A stretch of 64,000 nucleotides of DNA from Buxus sempervirens (Eukaryota; Streptophyta; Magnoliopsida; Buxales; Buxaceae), in contig OX387184.1 in the NCBI GenBank assembly GCA_947561395.2, positions 17,464,205 through 17,528,204 of the forward strand. Reading direction: 5' to 3'. The notes under the pieces are model-generated. The model searched no databases. It was not told the origin of the DNA and saw only the letters and a program-made list of their open reading frames with translations. Positions 1-10,061 of this stretch are shown here, in pieces (within the stretch, counting starts at the first letter, position 1; the number at the start of each line of letters is the position of its first letter). Position numbers and translations under genes: made by a program.

Positions 1-367
1 CGATGGACGACCCGCTGACCCGTTTATTTGGTGAATGGTGAGGTTTTCCTCACCTTCACCCACGGGGGTCCGGGGGCTCCGCCCCCGGCCGACCCGACCC
101 GATTCATGGTGGGTTCTGACCCGACCCGGTTCGTGTATGTTATGGGTCTTTTGATATTAGGGGTTTTGAGAGCCAGAGAGCTCATACTGTAATCTCTTCG
201 TTTTTTCCTTCTCATAGTGAAAGCTTGTTCCGATCTTCGCCCGTGGACGTAGGCTTCGTGCCGAACCACGTAAATCGTTGTGTGCTTGTGATCTCTGTTT
301 TCTTTTCTCTATTTGTTTCTTGCTTCTTGGCTATTATCAGATCCAGATCTAGGGTTTAATCACAACA
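1..367 (+). mobile_element. 3' part of a copia-like LTR (cut by window edge)
   Basis: GC-rich repeats of a GACCCGACCCG type are followed by a leader-like stretch (CTCATACTGTAATCTCTTCG, then CCGTGGACGTAGGCTTCGTG and CGAACCACGTAAATC) ending in ...TAATCACAACA. This order resembles the R-U5 end of plant Ty1/copia LTRs. No primer binding site follows at 368, so it would be a solo LTR or a 3' LTR. The 5' side lies outside the window, so no target duplication can be checked. The assignment is from pattern memory only. Confidence 0.45.
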
Positions 368-639
368 GAAAAGATTCAAATAACCCATTAGCCTCAACCA
401 AATCCACAGCTCGACAGAGTAAAATGAATATTGTGAATTTTAATAGGAGAAAGAGGAAAATAGAGCAAAGAATAGAAAATATGAGAGTTGACTACCCAGT
501 ATAACAATGCCATTAAAACAGGATAACATCAAAAACAAAAATGACACAAAAAAAGGGAAAAAAATCACCAAAATGAAACAAAAATGTAAATTGCAAAAGG
601 GAAAAAAGAAAGGTACAAAACATGACAGTATCATGTAAT

Positions 640-1463
640 TTAAATAATACCACAAGGGAAATCCTTTTTATGGATGTGCAGGTATGGGTATGGCTGCGGA
701 AAGAAAAAAACAACAGGAAGAGAAGGAAAAAAGTGTTAAATAGAAAACAGTAAAACTTTAAGGGACTTCAATAAATCGTAACAACAATGTAACAACATAA
801 ATTTTTAAATTTCATGCCTGATTTGCCAAGGTTATTTCATGAGAAGAAATAAATTAAGAAAAAATGAGTAAATGAAGAAAAGCTTACAGGAGGCTCTTCA
901 TAATGACGATGACCCTTTGATGGGTTGTAAATAGCTAAGACTAATTCCTGCAAAGGTTATCTTCTTCCATTTCTCAGCCTCATCTGGTTAAACCAAAAAT
1001 GTTTATTCATTCAAATTGGGAAAAAGAAGCAAAACAAGGGAAGATCTCAAAAAGGTAACAGCAGTAGCCAATATTTGATTTTTAGACAAATGAAGAAAAA
1101 CTGCTTAATAAGTCCGCATTTAAAGAAAGGAGAAAGAGAAAAATATAAACATGAAAATGACATGGAAGAAGAAGGAAAACCAAAGAAACCCAGCACACAA
1201 GAAAGCTACATAAAACCATAACTAATCAAACTGAACGGGGAGTCTAGCTACAGGAAAACCAGAATCTCATTTATTGAAATATAATGACTACGTAGAAGAA
1301 AAAGGATTACATGAAATGCGAAAATGAAAGAGAATATGAGAAAGGGAAAATTTCTGACATTCATCGTCGTGATGAGCGGAGGTTGCGATACTCCTACCCA
1401 AAGGAGCGGTTCGTGAACCTCTCTGCGAAGGGCAGTTTGGAAGCCTTTTCTCATCATTGACAT
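640..1463 (-). pseudogene. COX6A: Cytochrome c oxidase subunit 6a, three-exon gene copy with frameshifts
   Basis: COX6a is a small nuclear-encoded subunit of mitochondrial complex IV. Three exons with GT-AG borders are visible on the minus strand: 1463-1359, 983-888 and 693-640. Exon 1 starts MSMMRKGFQTALR; after a shift of frame it reads SIATSAHHDDE. Spliced to exon 2 this gives HHDDEYEAEKWKKITFAG, matching the plant family's SSAHHDDAYEAAKW region. Exon 2 then changes frame again and reads LAIYNPSKGHRHYEEPP; exon 3 gives PYPYLHIHKKDFPCG and stops, short of the usual WGPDGLFE tail. Because introns are kept it is a duplicated, not a processed, copy. The two one-base frame changes and lost C-terminus make it a likely pseudogene; assembly errors are the alternative. 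Confidence 0.85.
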
Positions 1464-2693
1464 TCCCCTTCTGTGGCGAAGTCCAAGGATGGTCGCTTTT
1501 TCTCCAGGACATCCAAATCCAACGCACAAGCATGATCGTCCCAGAAGTGTCCACTCTCCAGTGTTCCAGAAGGAACCAGGTATAAAACTACAGAAAAAGA
1601 TTGCGCAAACGAGAGGAAAAAGATTGTGCGCCAATCTTTGAAATTTTCGAACGGGGTGTTCAAAATTTTCGATTATTTGAATCGTTCGCATACGAACGAG
1701 ACGTCGAGAGGGAACGGAGCGCCAAGAAATTAACGGCGTCGAGAGGAAACAGACGTTGCCTTCACTGAGGAGAGAGGAAAGGAACGTTGGACGCGTATCG
1801 CGTGCTGATCGTTCGAAAGACCGTTGGGTGGAGAGGAAATCGGTCACAATTGAGGAGTGGGCCCGACAGTCGAGTCGGGGTAAACGATTTAACGCCGTGA
1901 TAGTATAAAGTAAGTGAGGTGGCGCAGATAACTGGGTAGGGGTTATAGCAAGTTACGAGTTCGACCTTGGAGGATCCCATTCCCTCTTTAATATATATAC
2001 GAAGAACTTCCTTTTTGTCATTGCCCTTGTTCATCTGATATTCTGCACGTCTTGAATTTTTGAATCTTCTGATCATTTCTACATTTTCTTGTCAACCAAC
2101 ACCAGGATTTCAAACCTGTGATTTTCAGAATTAAAAATATGTGAACATTCTCTTTGTGCAAACTGCAAGCTATTCATATCAAATTACTATTGAATAAACA
2201 AAGTCAGCTAAGAAATGGAACTATCAAAAACTAACCAGACAAGTGATTCTCTTTTCTAATTGGTACAATCTTCACCATAAAAAATAAAAAATAAACAGAT
2301 TGATGCCTAAAGAGATGAAGCAAGCATAAGAATTTAGTATCCATTCCTATGCAGACACTTTCTTGTCAAATGAATAGGAAGGGAAAAAATAACCAACTAA
2401 TATCTGCATATGAGGAGAATTATATATTAAACATAACGCAATGACATATTCATACTCCAACAAAACATATGAATTTTTAATAAACGGATTAAAAATACGA
2501 ACTCAAACATAAGACATCATCGACCCATTATAACCTACCAAACTCTTTTAACTTCTTGTTATAATAAATATAAAAAAACTGTTTTATAATTAACTAAATT
2601 TGTGCTTTAACATGAAAAAAAAAAAGAATAATTGGCTATAGAGTTAAAATGCAAATGAGCTATGTGAGTCAAGAAAGGGGAAATTGGTTTTTA
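1464..2693. other. Upstream flank of the COX6A copy; no supported gene
   Basis: The stretch holds short open frames only, none with recognisable domains. The part next to the COX6A start (about 1464-1900) is rich in CG dinucleotides and may be the former promoter. The remainder is AT-rich with no repeat structure that I can define. Confidence 0.4.
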
Positions 2694-2902
2694 GTGATAC
2701 TTGTCTCAAATAATTGGGATTCAATATCATTTTACCGTTCATAGAGATTTTCTTCTGGCGATGCCCTCAAAAGACTTTAAAAACCTTTTCACTGATTTAG
2801 GTACAAGTGAGGTTCGCAGGTCTTTTTGAGGGTATTTTTGGAAGAAATTCTTTATGAATAGTAAAATGATACTAAATCTTAATTATTTGAAAAAAGTATC
2901 AT
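2694..2902. mobile_element. Small MITE with ~44-bp terminal inverted repeats
   Basis: The left end (GTGATACTTGTCTCAAATAA...) reappears as reverse complement at 2865-2902 (...TTATTTGAAAAAAGTATCAT) with several substitutions. It has about 209 bp in total and no coding capacity. I cannot decide a target duplication, so the superfamily is open. Confidence 0.6.
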
Positions 2903-3014
2903 TAATTCTCAATTTTAAAGAATTAATGGATTGAATCTCAATTATTTGAAAAAAATTATTTTAAAGAGACCTAGCAAACGCAATGGTTTGTTAACATATT
3001 AACCTTTGTAAAAC

Positions 3015-3751
3015 TTAGGTGGCGTTTGGTGGGCATTATAGAATTTGGATTAGGATTCTAATCCTAGATTCTATAACCCAGATTATATTTCCTCGATTTT
3101 AGAAAACCAAAATCCTATTTGGATAACTTGGATTGTGAATTCAGATTTTTAAATTAAAATTTGGAATCTTGTTTGGCTGACACCGATTATTGAGATTAAA
3201 TTTGGAGTTTTTCTTATTAAAAATTACATAAAATAATATAATATATATAGAAAAATTAAAGTCTTATTTAAAATCATATATATTATTACGTAGTATGTAT
3301 ATTTTTATATAATATATAAATTTATATATAATATTATTATATCTAATATAATAATATTATTTATATTATGCATAATACAATAACACTCATATTATTTTAA
3401 TAATATTATAATAATATATACTATATTATAATAATATTATGTATTATTATTATAATATTATATGATTTTATAAATATTATATAATATATAATAGTTATAA
3501 TAGTATTATAATTTATAATATATATAAACTATATTATAATTTAGAATATAAACTATATTATAATTTAGAATATAAACTATATTATAATATATAATTTTAT
3601 AATAATTTAATGTATGTTTATTATAACTCAAAATTTATGTATATTATATATAATATTATAATAAATTTATTCTAATACTAAATTTAATAAAATATAATAT
3701 ATTATAATATTAAATTTGTTAAATATATTAATATATATATTATTATGTTAA

Positions 3752-3805
<54 letters not shown>

Positions 3806-4379
3806 GATATAATAATATGTTTATTATAATAATATAATATTATAAAATATTATATTATTATAATAATAATATAATAAAATATTTGTTTATTATAACATAA
3901 GTTCTAATATAAGTTATATTATAGTTTGTTATTATTATAATAATAATTAATTATAATGTACATTATATTGAAATTTATAATTTATTATATGTAATAAAAT
4001 AATGTATAATATTATTATAATATTGATATTTATGTTAATAATATTTATATTACGTGTAATATAATTTAATATTGTATTATCAATTATATATCATATAACA
4101 AAATATATTATATTATAATACTTATAATGTTATTATTTATTGTAATATGTTTTATATAATATGTTACACATAATCTCTAGAATCACAAATTTTGGAAATA
4201 TAAGCACCAATGCCCATAATCCCTATAATCACCAAAAAAGGAGATTCTGATTATGGGCTTGATTATACAATCGGATAGTAGAATCCGGCCCTAAAATCCC
4301 AACCAAACACACATTTTGGATTATGGAATCGGATTCTATTAGAATCCAGATTCTATAATGCCCACCAAACGCCCCCTTA
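3015..4379. mobile_element. PIF/Harbinger-like non-autonomous element with TTA target duplication
   Basis: The element is 3018-4376. Its left end reads GGTGGCGTTTGGTGGGCATT and its right end is the reverse complement of GGGGGCGTTTGGTGGGCATT. TTA flanks both sides (3015-3017 and 4377-4379), the 3-bp target duplication typical of PIF/Harbinger. The subterminal parts also mirror each other (GGATTAGGATTCTAATCC and GGATTCTATTAGAATCC). The core is extremely AT-rich and non-coding. At about 1.36 kb it is long for a MITE. Confidence 0.8.
3225..4170. repeat. AT-rich core with (TA)n microsatellite
   Basis: Almost pure A/T sequence forms the core of the PIF/Harbinger-like element, with a perfect TA run at about 3754-3800. 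It probably expanded after insertion. No coding potential. Confidence 0.85.
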
Positions 4380-4829
4380 GTCCAAACATGTTAAAATTAG
4401 AGTTCTAAATGGGATGGTTATGCTGGGTTTAATGTGTTCAGACTTAACCCAATATAAAATTTGTTTGCCCAAACTCAACTTTGCTTGCCATTAACTCAAA
4501 TTCCTCGAACCCAAATCCAATCATAAAACTATTCTTAAGTTTGAATTGGTCTATATGATATACCAGTCAGGGCATCCCAACCATATGATATCACGTGTCA
4601 TACACGTGACTAACAATAAAGACGCTAACAATGCGGGACTGAACTCATCCAAACTCGTCCATCTGCCTACCAGAAAAAAACAAAAATCAAAACTCGTCCA
4701 AAATTTCGTCCTTTGGCGCCAAACGAAAGCAGCACCGTTTTAGGTTTAAAATATTCCAAAAATAAAATAAAATAAAAGGCCTGAGAACTAGACGTTTGCA
4801 TCTACTTTCGTTGGACCAATGTTCTACTA

Positions 4830-4915
4830 TGTTTTGTGTATTACATTTTTACTACATTACATCTACCCCTGTACGACACGTGTTCTAAGCATTTAATAAC
4901 TGGGCCCACCAAACT
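4830..4915 (-). repeat. Inverted copy of the dispersed TTATTAAATGC block
   Basis: Read on the minus strand this matches the block at 11878-11945 and 13014-13075: GGTGGGYCCAGTTATTAAATG, then a CGTGT motif and GATGTAGTAAAAA. Three copies in one window mark it as a local repeat family. Its nature, duplicated flank or transposon relic, is unknown. Confidence 0.55.
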
Positions 4916-4922
4916 CGTCCTC

Positions 4923-5100
4923 AACTTCTGCCGCTCCGCACCGCACCGCACCTTATTACCAAAAAAAAAAACTTCTGCCGCACCGCATTACCGAAAACAA
5001 ACTTCTGCCACACCGCACCATCGTTACCAAAAAAAAAACTTCTGCCACGCCATTTCCCCCCAAAAAAAAAAAAAACCACTTCTGCCGCACACCTCCGTCA
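4923..5100. repeat. Degenerate tandem repeat, ACTTCTGCCGCACCGCA unit
   Basis: About five copies of ACTTCTGCCRCACCGCA-like sequence are separated by A-runs of 3 to 13 bases, with 30-48 bp spacing. The open frame over this stretch is a by-product of the repeat. From 5101 to 5496 I see nothing that can be named. Confidence 0.6.
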
Positions 5101-5762
5101 AAACGTCTAACAAACTACCACCATCAACTCTACTTTAACGGAGGTAAAGAACTTTTGTGGAGATTCTTCCTTTTCATATTTTCTTCTTAATACCGTTGGA
5201 CATTTTCTAGTCTCCCGCCCAAAGACACATTTTTTGCCTCCAGCAAGAGATAGAACGTCCTGCACTTCCTGACCCTATTTGCTGCCGAAAGAAAGAAAAC
5301 ATCTAAGAATCTATTTGTACCTGCATTCTTTTAAAACTATTGAAAAACCATAGGGTATCTTCTTCCACTCATTATTGTCATCCTCAACCACAAACAAGGA
5401 AGCCATTTGTGCGCTCAAGAGATAGCCATTAGCTTTGGAGGTGGTGTGATGCCCAATGCCAATCTACTTTCCTGTGATTTTTGTGAGCTGTGAAACTATA
5501 ACGTCTTGGACCCATACCCAGCAAGATATTTTCTACTCTAAGCCCAATGAGCTCTCATAGATTTAAAGAATAACACGAGAAAACTTCCTCATGGTCACCT
5601 ATCCTAGCACTACTCTCACAAGACTACTCATAACATCCCCGAGCGATGTGGGATCTCAACCATATGCACATCCTTGTCTGGTAGCTCGCCAAATAAGATT
5701 ACCCATTCATCTACCCACTCGGAAAGTGTGGGGCCGAACCACCACACTTTCCGGTCGTGGCA

Positions 5763-5775
5763 GGCTCTGATACCA
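5763..5775 (-). promoter_or_regulatory. tRNA-Met primer binding site of the TRIM
   Basis: Minus-strand TGGTATCAGAGCC, two bases after the LTR end at 5778. It is complementary to the 3' end of initiator tRNA-Met, the usual primer of plant TRIM and copia elements. Confidence 0.85.
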
Positions 5776-5857
5776 TATGTAACACCCTGGATCCATACCC
5801 AGCAAGATATTGTCTACTCTAGGCCCAATAGGCCCTTACGGATTTGTTCTCAAGGGA

Positions 5858-5925
5858 TAGCACGAGAAAACTTCCCAGTGGTTACCCATCCTAGCACTGT
5901 TCTCACCCGAGCACGCTTAATTTGA
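5858..5925 (-). other. 5S rRNA-derived domain within the LTR (not a functional 5S gene)
   Basis: Minus-strand sequence AAGCGTGCTCGGGTGAGAAC, then AGTGCTAGGATGGGTAACCA, parallels the 3' half of plant 5S rRNA, including the internal control regions (A-box AAGCGTGCT and C-box GGATGGGTGAC). The 5' half of the 5S sequence is not recognisable, so this is an LTR domain, not an rRNA gene. The other LTR keeps a shorter version at about 5570-5625. Confidence 0.8.
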
Positions 5926-6082
5926 GGGTTCAAAGAGGATTTAGTTCCGTGTTATGGCCTCTTGCTTTGTAATGGATCACAAAACTATTTATAGCATCCC
6001 CGAGCGATGTGTGATTCCAACCATATGCACATCCTCATATGGTAGTTCATCAAGTGAGATTACCCATTCACCCGTCCACTCA

Positions 6083-6488
6083 AACAGCCAAAATGTCATA
6101 GAAACACCTCCAAAAGAATTTACTATTACCATTGGAGCCTGCTATGTGCTGGGCCCCACTTTTCAAAAAAATAATAATAAAAAATACAATAATAATAATT
6201 AAAATTTTTTTTTGAATGGGTCGTGCACATGCACAACCCATGAAATGGGGGACTTCACCCACGTCCCCCCTCCTCTTCAATTAACAAAAAAGAGAGGAGA
6301 TAATTTAAAAAAAAAAAGAGAGGATAATTAAAATGTGCACGACCCTTGAAAAGCCTTGAAAAGGGGGGGCTCATCAACAAACCCCTCCTTTTCAATTAAA
6401 AAAATATATTCATATATAAAAGGAGGATGATTAAAAAGTAAATAAATAAATAAAATATAAATAAAACAAAATTGATTGGAGCTTGAAC
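6083..6488. other. Non-coding stretch with GTGCACGACCC motifs
   Basis: Two short inverted motifs around GGGTCGTGCAC (near 6218 and 6333), A-rich tracts and CCCACG/CCCCCC tracts are present. It may be part of an old element that was the target of the solo LTR. No gene is visible. Confidence 0.35.
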
Positions 6489-7074
6489 GTGGGTGTAGAC
6501 ACCTGATTTTTGCACCCCAAAAATGAAGAAAATGAAATTTTCAATTAAAAAGTCAAACCCTGTGGGGGTCAAAATTTGACTTTTTTTATCCAAAGAGAAT
6601 TGGCCATCAAACTTCATCTCATTGAAAAGAGCGTTTCGACACGGTTCCAACGCAATTAAGTTTGCTAGAATCGGAGTCCGGATGAGGAAATTATGAGTCT
6701 GTCAAACTTTTGGAGGAGCGAAAGTTGATTTTTTGCTCGACCCCAATTCAGCCAGCAAACTTAATCCCAGTGGATAGTGGGTTTTGAGCCGATTCCAACG
6801 ACAATAAGTTTGCTGAAATCGGACGTCGGACGGAAAAGTTATGGGCAGTTGAAGTTTCAAGAAAACTGCCCATGTGGCAAAAACAGAAGCAAAAAGCAGA
6901 AAAATGAATAAAATAAATAAAATAATTGTTTTTAGAAAATATCTTAATTTTTAATAATATTTTAATAAATATCTAAAGATATTTAAAATAAAATAATAAT
7001 AAATCGGAATAAAATCTTTTCAAAAAATCAAATTTAATAAAAGACTTCATATCCGGCATTTAAAAAACGTGCGC

Positions 7075-7299
7075 AACCGCACTTGAAGTGCGGTTGAGTC
7101 TGAACCGCACTTCAAATATGGTTTTGATCTTCTAGAAGGTAGACGCGTGTCATGTATGGCGACAGCTGGCAGATCCGCGCAGATTCGCACGTTTTTAATG
7201 CCAACCGCACTTGAAGTGCGGTTTTTGCATTTTTAGTGTAATTTGGCAAAAACCGCACTTGAAGTGCGGTTGTGACCAAACCGCACTTAAAGTACGGTT
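7075..7299 (+). repeat. Cluster of 21-nt palindromes upstream of the LTR TATA box
   Basis: Five 21-nt units of form AACCGCACTT-N-AAGTGCGGTT start at 7075, 7103, 7203, 7251 and 7279. Three are perfect and two (7103, 7279) are partly decayed. Adjacent units are exactly 28 nt apart. The last ends 16 bp before the TATA box. Confidence 0.95.
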
Positions 7300-7315
7300 C
7301 CGGCCAATTTTTGCC

Positions 7316-7323
7316 TATAAAAG
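7316..7323 (+). promoter_or_regulatory. TATA box of the solo LTR
   Basis: TATAAAAG in the context TTTGCCTATAAAAGGGGGCC. The same context (GCCTATAAATAG plus G-rich sequence) occurs in the other LTRs of the window at 30342 and 56995, and less exactly at 41656. Confidence 0.75.
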
Positions 7324-8152
7324 GGGGCCAGCCCCCCATTTGGAGCAAGCTGGCCCCCTTGATGGTCCCCCCTCTCCTTCTCCGGCCCCTGCTCGTCCAA
7401 CACCCTGCTAAAGACCCTCTGCCCTTTTAAACCCAAATTTCATTCCCAAAATACCCTTAGGCTCCACCCATTCTTATCACCTTCCATCCCTTTCAATCCT
7501 GAAAGCAAGGAACCCCTTTTCAAACCCATTTCGGAGAACCAACAAGAGTGCGGGAACGCTGCCAAAATCTTCCGGAGAACCTCCACACCTCAGAACAAGG
7601 TGAAAATAGCACTGTAAGCTTTTAATTAGCTTTTGTATTTAACATACATTCTTATCAAAAGTTCTTTGAATAAGCTTTCTTCTGGTTATTTTAAGGCTGT
7701 TCATCATTTTATTTTCTAACCAATTCGTTTACTTGGTGCATATAAGTGGGGCTCCCCGAGAGGAGAGCTCCCCCCATGCAAAATAACAGAAGAAAAGAGA
7801 TTCCTTGTTCAGGGAAGAGTCTAATTAGACATCTTCAAACTAACCCCTTTTATGTCCATTTGTTTTATTTTAAAAAGGGGTTTTTGTCCCCTTCAAAGTC
7901 TAATGTACCCTTAACCCTCTATTCCCTCTTTCCCTTCTCGATTAAGTCTCTGCAGTTTTGTGATTTAAGCAAACGTTGAAGAATTGGGCGCTTTCCTTTT
8001 GACGAAACGCCAAGAGAAGAGGGTGTGCGAATCAAGCGCAAAAACAGCGGTGGAAGCCGGTGAAATCATCAACTAAAAGCGGTGGAAGACAAAAAGGATC
8101 AAACGAACCAAATCCCGAGGTCGTCGCAATGTTTTTTGGGAAATCGGGCCGA

Positions 8153-8201
8153 AACCGTATTTGGAATACGGTTCAGTTCATACCGTGATTAGAATACGGT
8201 C
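8153..8201 (+). repeat. Second palindrome pair of the solo LTR
   Basis: Units at 8153-8173 (AACCGTATT, three bases, AATACGGTT) and 8181-8201 stand 28 nt apart, as in the first cluster about 0.9 kb upstream. Two stem positions differ from the first cluster and in both the partner base has changed too. Confidence 0.9.
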
Positions 8202-8999
8202 AAGTTTGCAAATAACTTAAAAATCCATTTTTTCTAACCCGGTCGGACCCAATCCAACCCAAATAAACTTAACCCGACCAATTGGGCTTCTTGGGCAATT
8301 CCAAGCCAATTTTTGAGACTGTGGGCCCAACTGGCCCACCAAGGCTTCGTGGGCCCCTCAATAGGGCCCACATCCAGTCCGGCCCAACCAAAGCCCGTTT
8401 TGATAAACGGACTAAAGGCCACATGATTTACCGCCCGTGGGCCAAATCCAAGTCCAATGGGCCATACAAAACTCAAACCCGCTAAATTGCGTAAATATAA
8501 ATCAACTTTTAAACCAAATAACCAAAATCCAGTAAGGGTTACCCAATAACCCGAACTGGGCCTTGGGCTTGACTTAAGCCCAACTTGGAATCCTTTGGGC
8601 CTTCCAACGGGGCCCATACCAGACCCATTTCATTAATTGTTAAAAAGATAAAATCAAATAAAAAAGGAGACCCACACCATCAATGGTCCTCGTTCAGACC
8701 AAATAAGTGTGCATGCTGGCCTAAGAAGGGTAAGACTTAAGTTGACTCAGAACCAAGGAGACCCATGGGACCTGTCAATCGACGAGGCGGGCTAGGGTGT
8801 TTTCGGACTTCCCTAGACGTAACCGAGAACTTGCTCATAACTCTAATAAGCCGCAAACCAGAATAATTACGCCCGAATAGGTGCCCTCTTTTGTGTCTGC
8901 CTGCACCTCTTAGGCAGTGGCGACTCCAAACAATCCCGAGGCGAGCATCACTTCGCATGCACCTCGTCGTGCGATCCGAAATCGGGTGCGCACAGTGGG

Positions 9000-10061
9000 T
9001 TTAATTCATGTCACAACCACTTTGAGTGGGGTAGTTTCATAACTGCCCCACGTCCAATGCTTTATATAAAAAGGATGTTGGAGAAAAAAGAGAGAGGTGA
9101 GAAGGCTAGAGTTTAGAAGATCGAGGAGAAGATCAGAGAAAGAAATCAGAGAGATTTTAGCAGATAAAGGTGTGAAAGACTTCTAGGAGATAAAGGAGGT
9201 AAGATATGTTTCAATCTGTTATTTGAATTCTCTCTAAAAACTAACGTCCAGGTTCTAAAGGAAATGAGCAAAAGGGGATGGGATAAGGATTGGAAGATAT
9301 ACCTGATCTTTATCTGCAAATCCATATATGGGAGAACGACAAGGCAAGGAAAAAATGGAAGATGCAAGAAGAAAAAGAATAATCCGTTTTGTTCAACCTC
9401 CACTACTTGAAGTGCATTTAAGACACTTTGGTAGCGCTCAGGTGCAAATTCCTAGCATGTTCGTCCACTTGGGAGTGCCTGAGGCGCCATAGTAGTGCTT
9501 AACAACATTTTCAAGCGAACACAGTGGTTTTCTGGCCAAAATATGGATGCTGCAAGAGTTTTTCCGAAGAAAACAGGCCAAACAAGCCCTTAGAAGTGCT
9601 AGACCAGGCTCTGGGCCGGGTACAAAAGACCTGCGCGAGTCAATTCGCCCCACAGATCGAGACCAAGCGCGGAAGACCCGCGCGACCCAAGAACAAAAAA
9701 AGGCGCGGGCCTTGAAACCGGGCCCGCATACACCCCGCAGCCCGTGCTCCTCCAGTTCGACCAGAACCGTGGGTCTGAACCGACCCGCCTACCCCATATG
9801 ACCCATAAAGCTTTATTTATGGGTTTTGACCCATTTTCAAGCCCCAAAAAAAATTCCCAAAAATCCTTGAAGCCTTCTAAAACCCAAATCTACCTAAATT
9901 GCACCCAAAGCATTGGTGGAAAAATCAAATACCTCTCTTTCCTTCATTAAAAGTGGTTCAAAGTGTCCTAAAATGGACCGACCTCTTTTGCGATTGAACC
10001 AAAGTCCTCAATTGGACCAATCCTCTTGCAATTGAACCAAAGTTCCCCATGTTAAACCAAA
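9000..10061. other. No supported gene; transposon-like non-coding DNA
   Basis: A TATA-like TTTATATAAAAA at about 9060 and a purine-rich stretch (9080-9200) follow the solo LTR. A GC-rich stretch (9590-9790) has open frames on both strands without a recognisable domain. From about 9960 there are repeats of TCCTAAAATGGACCGA and AATCGTCCTAAA type. It could be 3' sequence of the LINE relic at 10062-11334; I cannot support more. Confidence 0.35.

Larger units (their letters stand above)
5497..6082 (-). mobile_element. Cassandra-like TRIM retrotransposon carrying a 5S rRNA-derived segment
   Basis: Two LTR copies lie at 5497-5720 (degenerate, with an internal deletion) and 5778-6082 (TG...CA ends). 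They flank an internal part of only about 57 bp. On the minus strand the upstream LTR ends ...GGGTGTTACA, followed two bases later by TGGTATCAGAGCC (5775-5763), the tRNA-Met primer binding site. The LTR carries a segment homologous to 5S rRNA in the same orientation. LTR length, tiny interior, Met primer site and 5S domain together are the hallmark of Cassandra TRIMs. No proteins are encoded, so mobility depends on other elements. I found no clear target duplication. Confidence 0.85.
6489..8999 (+). mobile_element. Solo LTR (~2.5 kb) of a Ty3/gypsy-type element with GTGGG target duplication
   Basis: The LTR runs 6494-8994, from TGTAGACACCTGATTTTTGC to ...GGTGCGCACA, and is flanked by GTGGG on both sides (6489-6493 and 8995-8999). 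There are no primer binding site and no coding region, so the internal part was lost by LTR-LTR recombination. A TATA box (TATAAAAG, 7316-7323) marks the promoter. The 3' part with CGGACTTCCCTAGACGTAAC and GGCAGTGGCGACTCC is shared with the truncated LTR ending at 52667, so both belong to one family. Orientation follows the TATA box and the similarity to that copy. Confidence 0.9.

Noticed and set aside
1248..1847. 199-codon open frame on the minus strand
   Set aside because: It covers COX6A exon 1, its promoter side and intron in one frame; the splice-linked exon structure explains the region better.
5858..5925. Functional 5S rRNA gene
   Set aside because: Only the 3' half is recognisable and it lies inside a TRIM LTR.
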